This document shows positions 22,914 to 33,228 of a stretch of 64,000 nt of DNA, one piece after another. Source of the DNA: Panicum virgatum (Eukaryota > Streptophyta > Magnoliopsida > Poales > Poaceae); the NCBI RefSeq assembly GCF_016808335.1, contig NC_053143.1, forward strand, positions 1,335,398 to 1,399,397, read 5' to 3'. Under the pieces are notes generated by a model that had not been told where the DNA came from, did no database searches, and saw only the letters and a program-made list of their open reading frames with translations. The translations under genes were made by a program, and so were the position numbers. Each line of letters opens with the position of its first letter. The first letter of the stretch is position 1.

Positions 22914-25900
22914 GCACTGACCAGCTTCTTTTCTTGTAGTTGTCCAAGAAACCCATGCTGATTTAAAGTCCGGAATACTAGAAAGTCTGCCTTGCCAACA
23001 TATTGTCTGCAGAATGACCACAGAAATGTGTCACTCATGGCATATTACAAGAAAATGTGACAATTAGATAAATCGACATCGGAAAGAATTAAGTTCAGAA
23101 ACAAACTTGTTCATATGCTCTTGTACTATGAGGCGAACAATCTGCATAGTTTCTGGCCAGTCTGCTACAAGTTTGCATACATAGAAGGTAGGGCTTTCAG
23201 TCTCCTAGTTAGTCAGGAAGCATGCACGATTTGAAGCACAATTTGAAAGTAGCAACAATGGGTTACATTGGAGAAAAAGATTGATCTTTATTATACCCAT
23301 AGAACACATCAAGCAAATTGTACATGGCATAAGCATCAATAGAATATAAAGACCCAAAAAAGAACAATTCTAGTGCAACTCATTTCTTTTCAGACGAGGA
23401 CAACAATGACATCAACTAAGAACAATAACTCCTGATCCGTGATAGTAATCAACAGAAAACACTAATGAAATAGAGATTCAAGAAAATACAAGGATTATTG
23501 CAATAATTCAAACACTTACGTTTCGGACGCTATTCCGCTCCTATAACCCTGTCAGACAGAGAAAGGGTGAGAAATATCAACAAGAAAAAAGAGCTAATTT
23601 TTTTACACCAAGTTTAAGCAACCATGTTATAGATTCAGGAGTTTATCTAAACAAATTCCTCCATTTTTTACAAAAATGATGCTGAATTGTGTAAATCTGA
23701 ATTGGTCGGCGTCAAGTATTCCAAATCGGAGGTAGTACTCTATATCAATGAGCTTAGCAAGAAAATGGGTCAAGATAACACAAGAGTTAACTGAATGAGC
23801 ATAGAAGTGTCACCATATCTCAGGAGTAATTCATTCAGCTAGTAATACTGCAGATTAAAAAAACTACTGGAAGGTTTAATAATTTTTACAAATAATGTAC
23901 AATTTTTGGGAGTTCAATAATGCAAATAGAGACTTACTTCAAGTTTACAAATAAATACAGGCTGTCCCTGCCTCTGTCCAGATAAGGTCCCCTGAAATAT
24001 AGATAGACAGCAAACATAAATAATTTATCAATGTTACAGAATTTGCAGTTTTGTTTGTGTGTGGGGGGAGTGGGTGGGTGGGGTGCGGGCGCAAGGATTT
24101 TACCTCCCAGATTTTGACATACTTTGGTGGTGCATGTTGGCCATTGGGATGCTGCCCAATAGGCATATTCATGGCTGAATTGTTAGTCACACCTAGGGAA
24201 TTGACTCCAGTCTGCTGGGCCATCCCCGGTGTCGGCATCATTGCAGGTGCTGAAGAGATAGCAGTAGACCCAAGGCCACCCATCACATTTTGGTTTGCAC
24301 CAATTCCACCTTGGCCACCCATCACATTTTGGTTTACACCAATTCCACCTTGTCCTAATTGTGATCCAGCCATCAAGCCTCCTTGTGCCACAGGTTGCAC
24401 TGATTGACCCAATAGTTGCAGTAGAAATGCCTCCAACTCCAACTGATTGACGGCCAATCATTGGTCCATTCACTGGAAATATTCGATGGAATTAGCCATC
24501 ATGTCAAGGTATGCAATAACATGGATTAACAGGCAAAAGCAAATCGCAATATTAGGTGGATCAACTCATCATAATTCCATTTCTATAAGAAGATTACAAA
24601 TGAACTCCTGAAACTGACAAATATGACTAACAGTGTTTTATGGCACATAGCAACTTATAATACTAAAAAATTACTCTATGGAACAAATAATGCAGCCACT
24701 TAACAAGAATTCATATGCACAGTAGTAGTACATTTACATATCAGTACATATACATTAAATTAATGTGTGTAAGCCTCACAATATATCAATCTCATGTTAA
24801 TTATGACAAACTCCTTCAAACAACTACTACCTATATGCAATTCAGATGTGACTGATTTAAAAAAAGATCGACATCTCAGAACGAAACACAAGTATTGCCA
24901 GTTAACACCTTTAGGATATGTGACCATCTCTGTCCTATAATGGTGCTTGAGCAAAACATTTGCCCAAACTGACAGAAATATATTCCAGTGATACAAACTG
25001 CTAGAAATATAGTGATCAACTTCTATGTTTAGTGTATTCATTTTTGCAATTACAGGATAAAACATATTTCAACTCACCAAACTGAAGGTAGATTTCACTG
25101 TGCAACAAGAAATCACACTATATCAGCGCCAAATGTGATCCAATTTTTTATGTGTTCTCACTAGTATAAAGCATCACAAGCACAATCCTTTGAGCCTTTT
25201 GCACAACAAAGGTACTCTTTACACAAAACTAGATCATGTAATAGCATATTCAAAACCCTTGTCTGCTGCAAAATAGTCGGCCATATTCATTATTACTTTT
25301 TCTGCCATATGTTAGGAATGCCGGCCAAATTGACACATCAAGAATAAATTCACTTGGGTAATTTTTCCTCAGTCAAATTGAAACTAGTATTCGTTAAACC
25401 AATTCTCACTAAACTAGGTGAAAATACCTAAACCTCTTTTATAAAACTTTCCCAACATCCCTTCTGCGCACAGATATCACATCAACAACATTTCCTTTCT
25501 ATAAGGGGAAGAACCAAAAACATAACTTATTGAAAAAAGTATGCCTAACATTAACATCTTTTCAACCTGAGGAATTGGCATTTGAAGTTGGTCCTGACAT
25601 TGTAACTGCAGGTGCAGTGTCCATCTTCGTTATGGTTTGATTTGGGGCCATGTTCCCATGTAAAGGACGACTTAGAGCAGTCCGCGCCTCCATGAAATTC
25701 TCAGATAGAAGAACAAGGAAGTGTGGGTTTTTTGCATGATCGACTGATGGATCAGCAGCTCGAGGATTTCGCTTGCCCTGTAGCAGAATATGGAGTAAGG
25801 ATCATGTCCATGCTCATCACAATTGTTGAAGGCCTTACAAGGTCCAATTGTATCACATAAGTTTAAAGGAATAGTCAATGTCAACTAGGAAAATCAGAGT

Positions 25901-25939
25901 TGGTGAAAGGTCATAACTTACAATTTTAGCTAGTATACT

Positions 25940-26212
25940 TGTTGTGGACGCCTTTGTAGGCATCCAGTACCAGCGCCGGAGAAAGGGCAGTTCGGCTGGC
26001 CCTTCATCTAGTGGATAGAGTTTGTTACTATTTTTAGTAGATTTGTTTCAGAAATTACTAGAGTTTGTTATGGAAAATTGTAATCTCCGTGCTATATAAG
26101 AGACACGGCTGGACTCTTCAAGCCAGGCAATAAAATAGATTCAATCTACTCAGAGCCTCCTAGGGAGGGCGAGTTATCGAGTCTTACGATTGCCAAACGA
26201 TCTGCTACATCA
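25940..26212 (+). repeat. Gypsy 5' LTR (273 bp)
   Basis: Starts TGTTGTGGACGCC and ends GCTACATCA; same length as, and apparently identical to, the copy at 30652-30924. Followed by the primer-binding site TGGTATCA at 26215. Confidence 0.95.
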
Positions 26213-26328
26213 TCTGGTATCAATCCTCTTGATCCTGCGCCTACTTCTTTCCTGTGTCTCCACGTCTTCCCACCGCCGCCGCCATCCTTCTCGCTGTGCA
26301 CCTACGCATCGCCATCGCCACCTCGACG

Positions 26329-27333
26329 ATGGGCGACGCACTCTCCGCCACCGACTTCAAGACCAGCATGGACAAGATCTTGGCCGAGATCACTTCGGTC
26401 CGGGATGAAATCACCACGATCAAGGGCGAACAGAGCCGCCTCACCGTCGCCGTCAATCGTCTACAGTCCGACAAGCTCGCGTCCGGACATCCCGGCGAGA
26501 AGAACGACGACAAAGACGACGACATGCAGAAGCCTCCACCTCTTCCGCCTCCGCCAACCCACAAGCTGCGTTTTCCCAAGTACGACGGCGCCGAGGATCC
26601 GATCGGATGGCTTCATAAGTGTGAGCAATTCTTCCGGGCGCACCGCACGACGGAAGATGAGAAGGTCCTCACGGCCTCCTACTACATGGAAGGCACGGCT
26701 CAGCAGTGGTACTACCGCCTCGAGCGCAACCGCGGCGTGCCGACGTGGCCACAGTTCGTCGATTTCGTCAACCGTCGCTTTGGGCCGCCTGTGCGCAGCA
26801 ACCCCTTGGGCGAGCTAGCGCACCTCCGCCGCACGGGCTCGGTCTCGGAGTACCAGGACCAGTTCCTGCTTCTGCTCGCCCGTTGTGACAACGTCTCCGA
26901 GCGCCAACAAGTCGATCTCTTCACCGCCGGCCTCCGCAATCCACTGCGCATGGACGTCGAGTTGCAGCGGCCGGAGACTCTGGAGGACGCCATGAGTCTC
27001 GCCCGCTCCTTCGAACGCCGGCTACAGATCGACGACGACGACGTCCAGGAGGCTGTGCGGGGACCAGCGCGGTCAGCCCCCCCACCGCGGTCTCCCTCGA
27101 CGCCCTCTCCCAGCGCCGCGCACCTCCGGCACCAACGGCCCGCGCCCTCCACCGACGACGCCGTCCGCTCCCGCGCGGCCGCCACCGAAGCCCGGCGCTC
27201 GCTTCACGCGCCTGACGCCGCAGGAGATGGCTCAGAGACGCATCGACAGCCTCTGCTTCAACTGCCCCGAGAAGTTCACCCCAGGCCACATCGACAAGTG
27301 CACCATGAAGGGCATCTACCTCATGGAACTTGA
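26329..27333 (+). CDS. Gypsy gag
   Basis: I chose the ATG at 26329 (MGDALSATDFKTSMDKI) because the frame upstream of it has no other ATG. The protein has an N-terminal coiled-coil-like stretch and then the retrotransposon gag core: LRFPKYDGAEDPIGWLHKCE, MEGTAQQWYYRLE and FVNRRFGPP. After about residue 245 the frame turns into an Arg/Pro/His-rich tail with no gag character. The zinc knuckle (CFNCPEKFTPGHIDKC) is found instead in the next frame, at the start of the pol reading frame. The gag core therefore looks intact but a +1 frame change separates it from its own zinc knuckle and pol. Confidence 0.85.
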   Translation: MGDALSATDFKTSMDKILAEITSVRDEITTIKGEQSRLTVAVNRLQSDKLASGHPGEKNDDKDDDMQKPPPLPPPPTHKLRFPKYDGAEDPIGWLHKCEQFFRAHRTTEDEKVLTASYYMEGTAQQWYYRLERNRGVPTWPQFVDFVNRRFGPPVRSNPLGELAHLRRTGSVSEYQDQFLLLLARCDNVSERQQVDLFTAGLRNPLRMDVELQRPETLEDAMSLARSFERRLQIDDDDVQEAVRGPARSAPPPRSPSTPSPSAAHLRHQRPAPSTDDAVRSRAAATEARRSLHAPDAAGDGSETHRQPLLQLPREVHPRPHRQVHHEGHLPHGT

Positions 27334-30300
27334 TGATAGCGCGCCAATGGACGCCGCCGCCACGGACGAAGACCTCGGAATCTCCCTGCACGCGCTCACG
27401 GGCATCAAGACGGCGGACACAATGCACCTCGCTACAACTCTCGCCGGCTCCACCGTGCGTGCCCTGATCGACTCGGGCTCCACGCACTCCTTCATCTCCA
27501 CCAAGGTGGCCGACCGGCTCGGCATCAGCTACTCGCCACGCCCCGGCCTATCGGTCGGTGTGGCTAACGGCGACCGCGTCCAGTGCGCCGGCCTCTGCTC
27601 TGCGGTGTCCCTCTCCATCGGGCACGAGCAATTCGTCGTCGACCTCTACGTCCTTCCACTCGAGGAGTACGACGTCGTGCTCGGGTGCCAGTGGCTGAGG
27701 ACTCTCGGTCCTATTCTCTGGGACTTCGAGCGCCGCTCCATGACGTTCTGGCGCGACGGCCAGCGCGTTCAGTGGCTGGGATCGTCCTCGACACTACTGC
27801 CGCGCGTGAACGCGCTGTCCCCCGTCGACCTCCTGGCGCTCCTCATCGCCGAGTTCGCCGACGTCTTCGAGGAACCTGTGCAGCTCCCACCGCAGCGCCG
27901 CCTGGACCACAGGATTCACCTCCTGCCTGGAACGGCCCCGGTGGCCGTGCGTCCATACCGTTACCCCCAGCTCCTCAAGGACGAGATCGAGCGTCAATGT
28001 GCTGAGATGCTCAAGCAGGGCATCATCCGCAGGAGCACCTCCGCATTCTCCTCGCCGGTCCTCCTCGTCCGCAAGAGGGACGGCTCTTGGCGTTTCTGCA
28101 TCGACTACAGGGCGCTGAATGCGAGCACCGTCCGCGACATGTTCCCGATCCCCATCGTCGACGAGCTGCTGGACGAGCTCAAGGGGGCGATGTTCTTCAC
28201 CAAGCTTGATCTGCGTAGCGGCTATCATCAAGTCCGCATGCACGTCGACGACATCCACAAGACGGCGTTTCGCACTCACCATGGCCACTTCGAATTCTTG
28301 GTGATGGCGTTTGGGCTCACGAACGCTCCGTCAACTTTCCAGGCGTTGATGAATGAGGTTCTGAGTCCGTTCCTTCGTCAATTCGTGCTTGTGTTTTTTG
28401 ACGATATTTTGATTTACAGTCGCACATGGGCCGAGCACTTGAGTCACATCCGCCAGGTCCTCGCTGTATTGCGCGAGCACTCCCTCTTCCTCAAGAAATC
28501 CAAGTGCTGCTTTGCAGAACGCAGCGTGTCATATCTCGGCCACATCATATCATCCACGGGTGTCGCAATGGACCCCTCCAAGATCGAAGCTGTCCAGGAC
28601 TGGCCCCAGCCACGCTCGGTCAAGGCGCTGCGCGGCTTCCTTGGCCTCACCGGCTACTACCGGCGCTTCATCAAGGATTACGGCACCATCGCTGCTCCAT
28701 TGACGGCCTTGCTCAAGCGCGAGGCCTTTTTGTGGTCGCCGGCCGCTACTGAGGCGTTCCTGGCGCTCAAGGCGGCCCTCACCTCCGGGCCAACCCTGGC
28801 CCTGCCGGACTTCTCCGCCCGGTTCATCGTCGACTGCGATGCATCCGGCACAGGTGTCGGTGCGGTTCTTCACCAAGGCGCCGCCCCGATCGCCTTCTTC
28901 AGCCGCGCCATGGCGCCCCACCATGCCAAGTTGGCCGCCTACGAGCGCGAGCTGATCGGCCTCGTCAAGGCGGTCAAGCATTGGCGTCCCTACCTCTGGG
29001 CGCGCCCGTTCACCGTCCGCACGGACCACTTCGCGCTGAAATACTTGCTGGATCAACGGCTATCGACCATTCCGCAGCACACTTGGGTCAGCAAGCTCTT
29101 CGGCTATGACTTTGCGGTGGAGTTCAAGCCGGGGCGCCAGAACGCTGCCGCCGACGCGCTCTCGCGTCGTGACGAGTCGGTGGTGTTCCCGGCCTCCTGC
29201 GCCATCTCCCGCCCGGATATCGAGCTATTCGAGGACTTCAGACGAGAGGCGTCTACCCTGCCAGAGCTCGTCGCCAAGCGGGCGGAAATCGAACGCGGCG
29301 ACGCGGGTGCTTCCTGGAGAATGACCGATGGCTTCGTCATGCACAGAGGGCGAATCTTTGTGCCGGCGTCCTCCTCCCTCTGGCCGAGCATCCTCGCCAC
29401 GGCCCATGGTGTGGGTCATGAGGGTGTTCAGAAGACCCTGCACCGGCTGCGCGCCTCGTTCTACAACCCCGGCGCCAACCGTCTGGTGCGCGACTACGTC
29501 CACGGCTGCGCCACCTGCCAGCGCAACAAGACCGAACATCTGCATCCCGCCGGTCTCCTCCAGCCTCTTCCGGTGCCCACAGCGGTATGGCAGGATATCG
29601 CACTCGACTTCGTGGAAGGATTCCCTCGCGTCGGCGGCAAGTCGGTCGTCCTCACCGTCGTCGACAGGTTCTCCAAATATGCGCACTTCATCGCCCTCGG
29701 CCACCCCTACTCGGCGACCTCGGTGGCGCGTGCCTTCTTCGACCAGATCGTGCGCCTCCACGGCATTCCATGTTCCATCGTCAGCGATCGGGATCCCGTC
29801 ATCACCAGCGCATTCTGGACGGAGTTGTTCCACCTCTCTGGCGTCGAGCTTCGTCTCAGCTCTGCATTTCACCCGCAGACCGATGGGCAATCCGAGGTGA
29901 CCAACCGCATCTTGGGCGTGTACCTTCGCTGTTTAGCGGGCGATCGGCCGCGTTCTTGGCTTCGCTGGCTTCCCTGGACGGAATTCTGCTACAACTCTTC
30001 GTACCAGACAGCGCTGAGGGCGACACCGTTTGAGGTCGTCTATGGTCGCCCCCCGCCGACCATGGCCTCGTATCAGCCAGGAGTGGCCCGCGTCACTGCC
30101 TTGGACAAGCAGCTCAAGGAGCGGGACGTGTTCCTGCAGGAGATCCGGGATCGTCTCCTCGCCGCCCAAGTCACCATGAAGCAATACTATGATAAAGGGC
30201 ATCGTGACGTTGCCTTGCAGGTTGGTGATTGGGCCTGGTTGCGTCTTCATCACCGCTCTGCAGCCGGCATCTCCGACAAGTCTTCTGGCAAGCTGGCCCC

Positions 30301-30730
30301 GAAATACTACGGGCCATACTTGGTGCTTGAGCGCATAGGTGATGTTGCTTACCGCCTGCAGCTTCCTCCCCGGTCCAAGATTCATAATGTCTTCCATATC
30401 GTCTTTCTCAAGAAGCATCAAGGTGATCCTCCTCCAGCAATCGTGCCCTTGCCGCCGGTGATTCATGGACGTGTCGTGCCTACACCAGCATCGGTCAAGC
30501 GAGCTCGCCTTAACCGTGGCGTTTGGGAGCTCTGTGTTCGCTGGGTCGGTCAAAACGCATCAGATTCTACTTGGGAGAAGCTTGACGAATTCAGGGAGAC
30601 GTACCCGGAATTTCAGCTCGAGGACGAGCTGTTTCGCGAGGAGGGGGGTAATGTTGTGGACGCCTTTGTAGGCATCCAGTACCAGCGCCGGAGAAAGGGC
30701 AGTTCGGCTGGCCCTTCATCTAGTGGATAG
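27227..30730 (+). CDS. Gypsy pol polyprotein (PR-RT-RH-INT-chromodomain), intact frame
   Basis: An uninterrupted frame of 1167 codons. Domains in order: gag zinc knuckle CFNCPEKFTPGHIDKC (residues 9-24); aspartic protease with ALIDSGSTHSF (about 80); reverse transcriptase with FFTKLDLRSGYHQVRM and the active-site FFDDILIYSR (about 390); RNase H with FIVDCDASGTGVGAV (about 535); integrase zinc region (HGVGHEGVQK, then CATCQRNK) and catalytic core (LDFVEGFP, SIVSDRDPVITS, HPQTDGQSEVTNR); a C-terminal chromodomain (LCVRWVGQNASDSTWEKLDE). The frame ends at 30728-30730, 79 bp inside the 3' LTR, so its last 26 codons are LTR sequence. Residues for all four enzymes appear present. The ATG at 27227 is simply the first in this frame; the frame is open further upstream and is +1 to gag. 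Confidence 0.93.
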   Translation: MAQRRIDSLCFNCPEKFTPGHIDKCTMKGIYLMELDDSAPMDAAATDEDLGISLHALTGIKTADTMHLATTLAGSTVRALIDSGSTHSFISTKVADRLGISYSPRPGLSVGVANGDRVQCAGLCSAVSLSIGHEQFVVDLYVLPLEEYDVVLGCQWLRTLGPILWDFERRSMTFWRDGQRVQWLGSSSTLLPRVNALSPVDLLALLIAEFADVFEEPVQLPPQRRLDHRIHLLPGTAPVAVRPYRYPQLLKDEIERQCAEMLKQGIIRRSTSAFSSPVLLVRKRDGSWRFCIDYRALNASTVRDMFPIPIVDELLDELKGAMFFTKLDLRSGYHQVRMHVDDIHKTAFRTHHGHFEFLVMAFGLTNAPSTFQALMNEVLSPFLRQFVLVFFDDILIYSRTWAEHLSHIRQVLAVLREHSLFLKKSKCCFAERSVSYLGHIISSTGVAMDPSKIEAVQDWPQPRSVKALRGFLGLTGYYRRFIKDYGTIAAPLTALLKREAFLWSPAATEAFLALKAALTSGPTLALPDFSARFIVDCDASGTGVGAVLHQGAAPIAFFSRAMAPHHAKLAAYERELIGLVKAVKHWRPYLWARPFTVRTDHFALKYLLDQRLSTIPQHTWVSKLFGYDFAVEFKPGRQNAAADALSRRDESVVFPASCAISRPDIELFEDFRREASTLPELVAKRAEIERGDAGASWRMTDGFVMHRGRIFVPASSSLWPSILATAHGVGHEGVQKTLHRLRASFYNPGANRLVRDYVHGCATCQRNKTEHLHPAGLLQPLPVPTAVWQDIALDFVEGFPRVGGKSVVLTVVDRFSKYAHFIALGHPYSATSVARAFFDQIVRLHGIPCSIVSDRDPVITSAFWTELFHLSGVELRLSSAFHPQTDGQSEVTNRILGVYLRCLAGDRPRSWLRWLPWTEFCYNSSYQTALRATPFEVVYGRPPPTMASYQPGVARVTALDKQLKERDVFLQEIRDRLLAAQVTMKQYYDKGHRDVALQVGDWAWLRLHHRSAAGISDKSSGKLAPKYYGPYLVLERIGDVAYRLQLPPRSKIHNVFHIVFLKKHQGDPPPAIVPLPPVIHGRVVPTPASVKRARLNRGVWELCVRWVGQNASDSTWEKLDEFRETYPEFQLEDELFREEGGNVVDAFVGIQYQRRRKGSSAGPSSSG

Positions 30731-30924
30731 AGTTTGTTACTATTTTTAGTAGATTTGTTTCAGAAATTACTAGAGTTTGTTATGGAAAATTGTAATCTCC
30801 GTGCTATATAAGAGACACGGCTGGACTCTTCAAGCCAGGCAATAAAATAGATTCAATCTACTCAGAGCCTCCTAGGGAGGGCGAGTTATCGAGTCTTACG
30901 ATTGCCAAACGATCTGCTACATCA
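30652..30924 (+). repeat. Gypsy 3' LTR (273 bp)
   Basis: Apparently identical to the 5' LTR. The pol reading frame extends into its first 79 bp. Followed by the target duplication ATACT. Confidence 0.95.
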
Positions 30925-30930
30925 ATACTA

Positions 30931-31009
30931 CTCCCTCCAGTCATTAATATATTATATTTTTAGTGTAATTTAGAACTAAAAAACATCATATATTAATGAC
31001 CGGAGGGAG
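30931..31009. mobile_element. Stowaway-type MITE
   Basis: Starts CTCCCTCCAGTCATTAATAT and ends ATATTAATGACCGGAGGGAG, terminal inverted repeats with the CTCCCTCC ends of Tc1/mariner Stowaway elements. A TA precedes it. It is only 79 bp long, lies in the MED25 intron and sits directly beside the gypsy insertion site. Confidence 0.8.
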
Positions 31010-32930
31010 CAATGAATTTAATGCCTCCTCCGCTGTAATATAAACGTCACAAAAGCTTAGTCTAGACTTGATAATCAATTTCATTCAGTTTTTGAGACCA
31101 TTTTTCACCAAAGACATTATCAGGGGACTATAAGTACTTGTGCACAGATGTGGGCATAGACATATTTTTTTTTTCCAAAAATCAATGTATTAACCACTCC
31201 CACATCCATGAAGTTAAAATGAGAAGTCAGATTGAAAGTACATTAAAGTGAGTGATATCGACGTATCGTACTCTAAAAGTATGTTTTTATTACTTGAATG
31301 TACTCCTTGGTTCTTTTTATTTGACATCCAAGAATCCATGCAGTCAAAAGTTCGTACAGTACATCAATAGGTTAATGAAAGAACTAAAAGAATCAGAGAA
31401 AGGGAATAGACGAAGGTTCAAGTCCAACACAAGTGACAAAATTACCGCATTATATATAGCCTTTAATGTCGGAACCTGTTTTGGAGATATCACTGACAAT
31501 GAGACAGAGCACTGCATCCAAAATATTAAATAAAATAAACCAAATGTTACTGGCATTCCACTGAGAATTTGAGATACAGGAAATAAATAATAACAAGCTA
31601 TGGCAGAACTTGTGCAGCACCTGAGCAAATGATTTCGCAACAGTCTCAGCATCAGCAATAGAAGGCTCTTTTGATGACTCAATGTTCTCTTTGTGATCAG
31701 TGCTTTGAGTAGGAAGACGATAGACAGGTGTAGGCAAAGGATATGGATTACTTGCCGTGACAAGTATGCAATGCTTTTGTGCTTCATGGTTTTGATGACT
31801 TTGGGTTGTTGTATTAGGACTGCCTTGAAGTATCTAGTTGCACATAAGAAAATGACCATTATGACATCAATAAAATTGTGGACATTGGACAGGAGCTAAT
31901 TTAATGTTCCAATGAAAGAAAGATCAATGCTGTGTAACCAAAGATTTCATCACGTAAGTTTCATCCCTGCGAACAAAATGGCATGATGCCCTCCAAAAAA
32001 TGCAGCAGACTATCATGCTTATTTCACTCCATTCTTATCTCTGGGTAATGCAAATATATTACCAGTAATAGTAATAACTAATTATTACTGATCCATACTA
32101 TGGCTCCGTTATTTTGAGTAGCACTGTCTGCGGTCAGCTACGGCAGGTAGGATCAAAAGCAATCTGCTCCATTCATTTAAAGAATCAAATGTCTAGAGGC
32201 ATCCGTAGCAAACCAGTTTTAGCGGAAAACAGATACACCACCGAAAAGAACGGTGCCTATATACACTAAGAAAAGAAAGGCAGTGTTTTGATCAAGGCAT
32301 TTACTAAACTGTCCAGGATTCAAAACAGTGTGAACACAATATTCAAACTTTCTCAGTCAAATAATAGCCTGTGCAAATCATATTGTGGCCTATATTTGAA
32401 ATAATCATCATTCGTGTGCAATATTATTCCCAACTACAAAAGTAATTAAACAACAATATTAGAAAAAAAAAACACCTGCAAGGAGAGCTACGAATCGATG
32501 TTTGTCGTCAAGTGGAACTATAAAACATCTTTATTCATAGAGAACTGGTTAACAACAAAACAAGGCAATGGAATCATAGGCAACAATGGCAAAAGAAAGC
32601 ATATTGTGCTAACTGCAGGCATCATTCTCTCTTAACAACACAACTTGGAAGATACACAATGTTGAGATCTTATAAAGGGTGAAAGAAAAGTTCCTAACTG
32701 CTAATTTTTGGCCACGAGGAACTCATCATTTGCAACAAAATTTTAAACAGCGTCAACATGTCAATACCGTCAGTGCTTCAGCGAGACCTTCACAAGTAGA
32801 AGCTTCGCTAAATCCTCCACCACTGAATGATATTCCCGACAACCATGATAGGAAAGCATCGGTATCTTTCGTCCATCCACTGCGCTGCACACCAAAAGCT
32901 GCATTGGAAAATGATGTTAATAACTTACTA

Positions 32931-33228
32931 CCTCCATCCCAAAAAGAATGTGATCCTAGCTTCATCCTAAGTCAAACAATTATAATTTTTGACCAAGTTT
33001 ATATATAAAAAAAGGGGCAGCCCCAGTGCATGAGCTCCCGCTTGTGTAGGGTCCAGGATATTTATGGTGCCAAATAAGTATAATTCAATTCATCATGAAA
33101 CATATTTTCATATTATACATTCTTGGTGCCATAAATTGTAATACTATTATTATCTATAATTTTGGCCAAACCTATGATAGTTTGACTTAGGCCAAAATTA
33201 GAATTGCATTCTTTTTGGGACAGATGTA
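32931..33228. mobile_element. Stowaway-type MITE with internal insertion
   Basis: Left end CCTCCATCCCAAAAAGAATG and right end CATTCTTTTTGGGACAGATG are inverted repeats; the next parts (GTCAAACAATTATAATTTT against a TAGTTTGACTTAGGCC segment) also pair. The centre (about 33010-33110) is unrelated and begins AAAAAGGGGCAGCCCCAGTG, like the inner part of the palindrome at 18945-19310. It lies in MED25 intron 3, right beside exon 4. Confidence 0.65.

Larger units (their letters stand above)
25940..30924 (+). mobile_element. Young chromodomain Ty3-gypsy element (Reina-like) in MED25 intron
   Basis: LTRs at 25940-26212 and 30652-30924 are each 273 bp and look identical by eye. A perfect 5-bp target duplication, ATACT, flanks the element (25935-25939 and 30925-30929). 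The primer-binding site (TGGTATCA, 26215-26222) and polypurine tract (GAGGAGGGGGG, about 30640-30650) are in place. The LTR has a TATA box (CTATATAAG near 26091) and an AATAAA signal. Short LTRs, 5-kb length and a C-terminal chromodomain fit the Reina clade of chromoviruses. It is inserted in the MED25 intron between exons 6 and 7, antisense to MED25. Confidence 0.95.
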
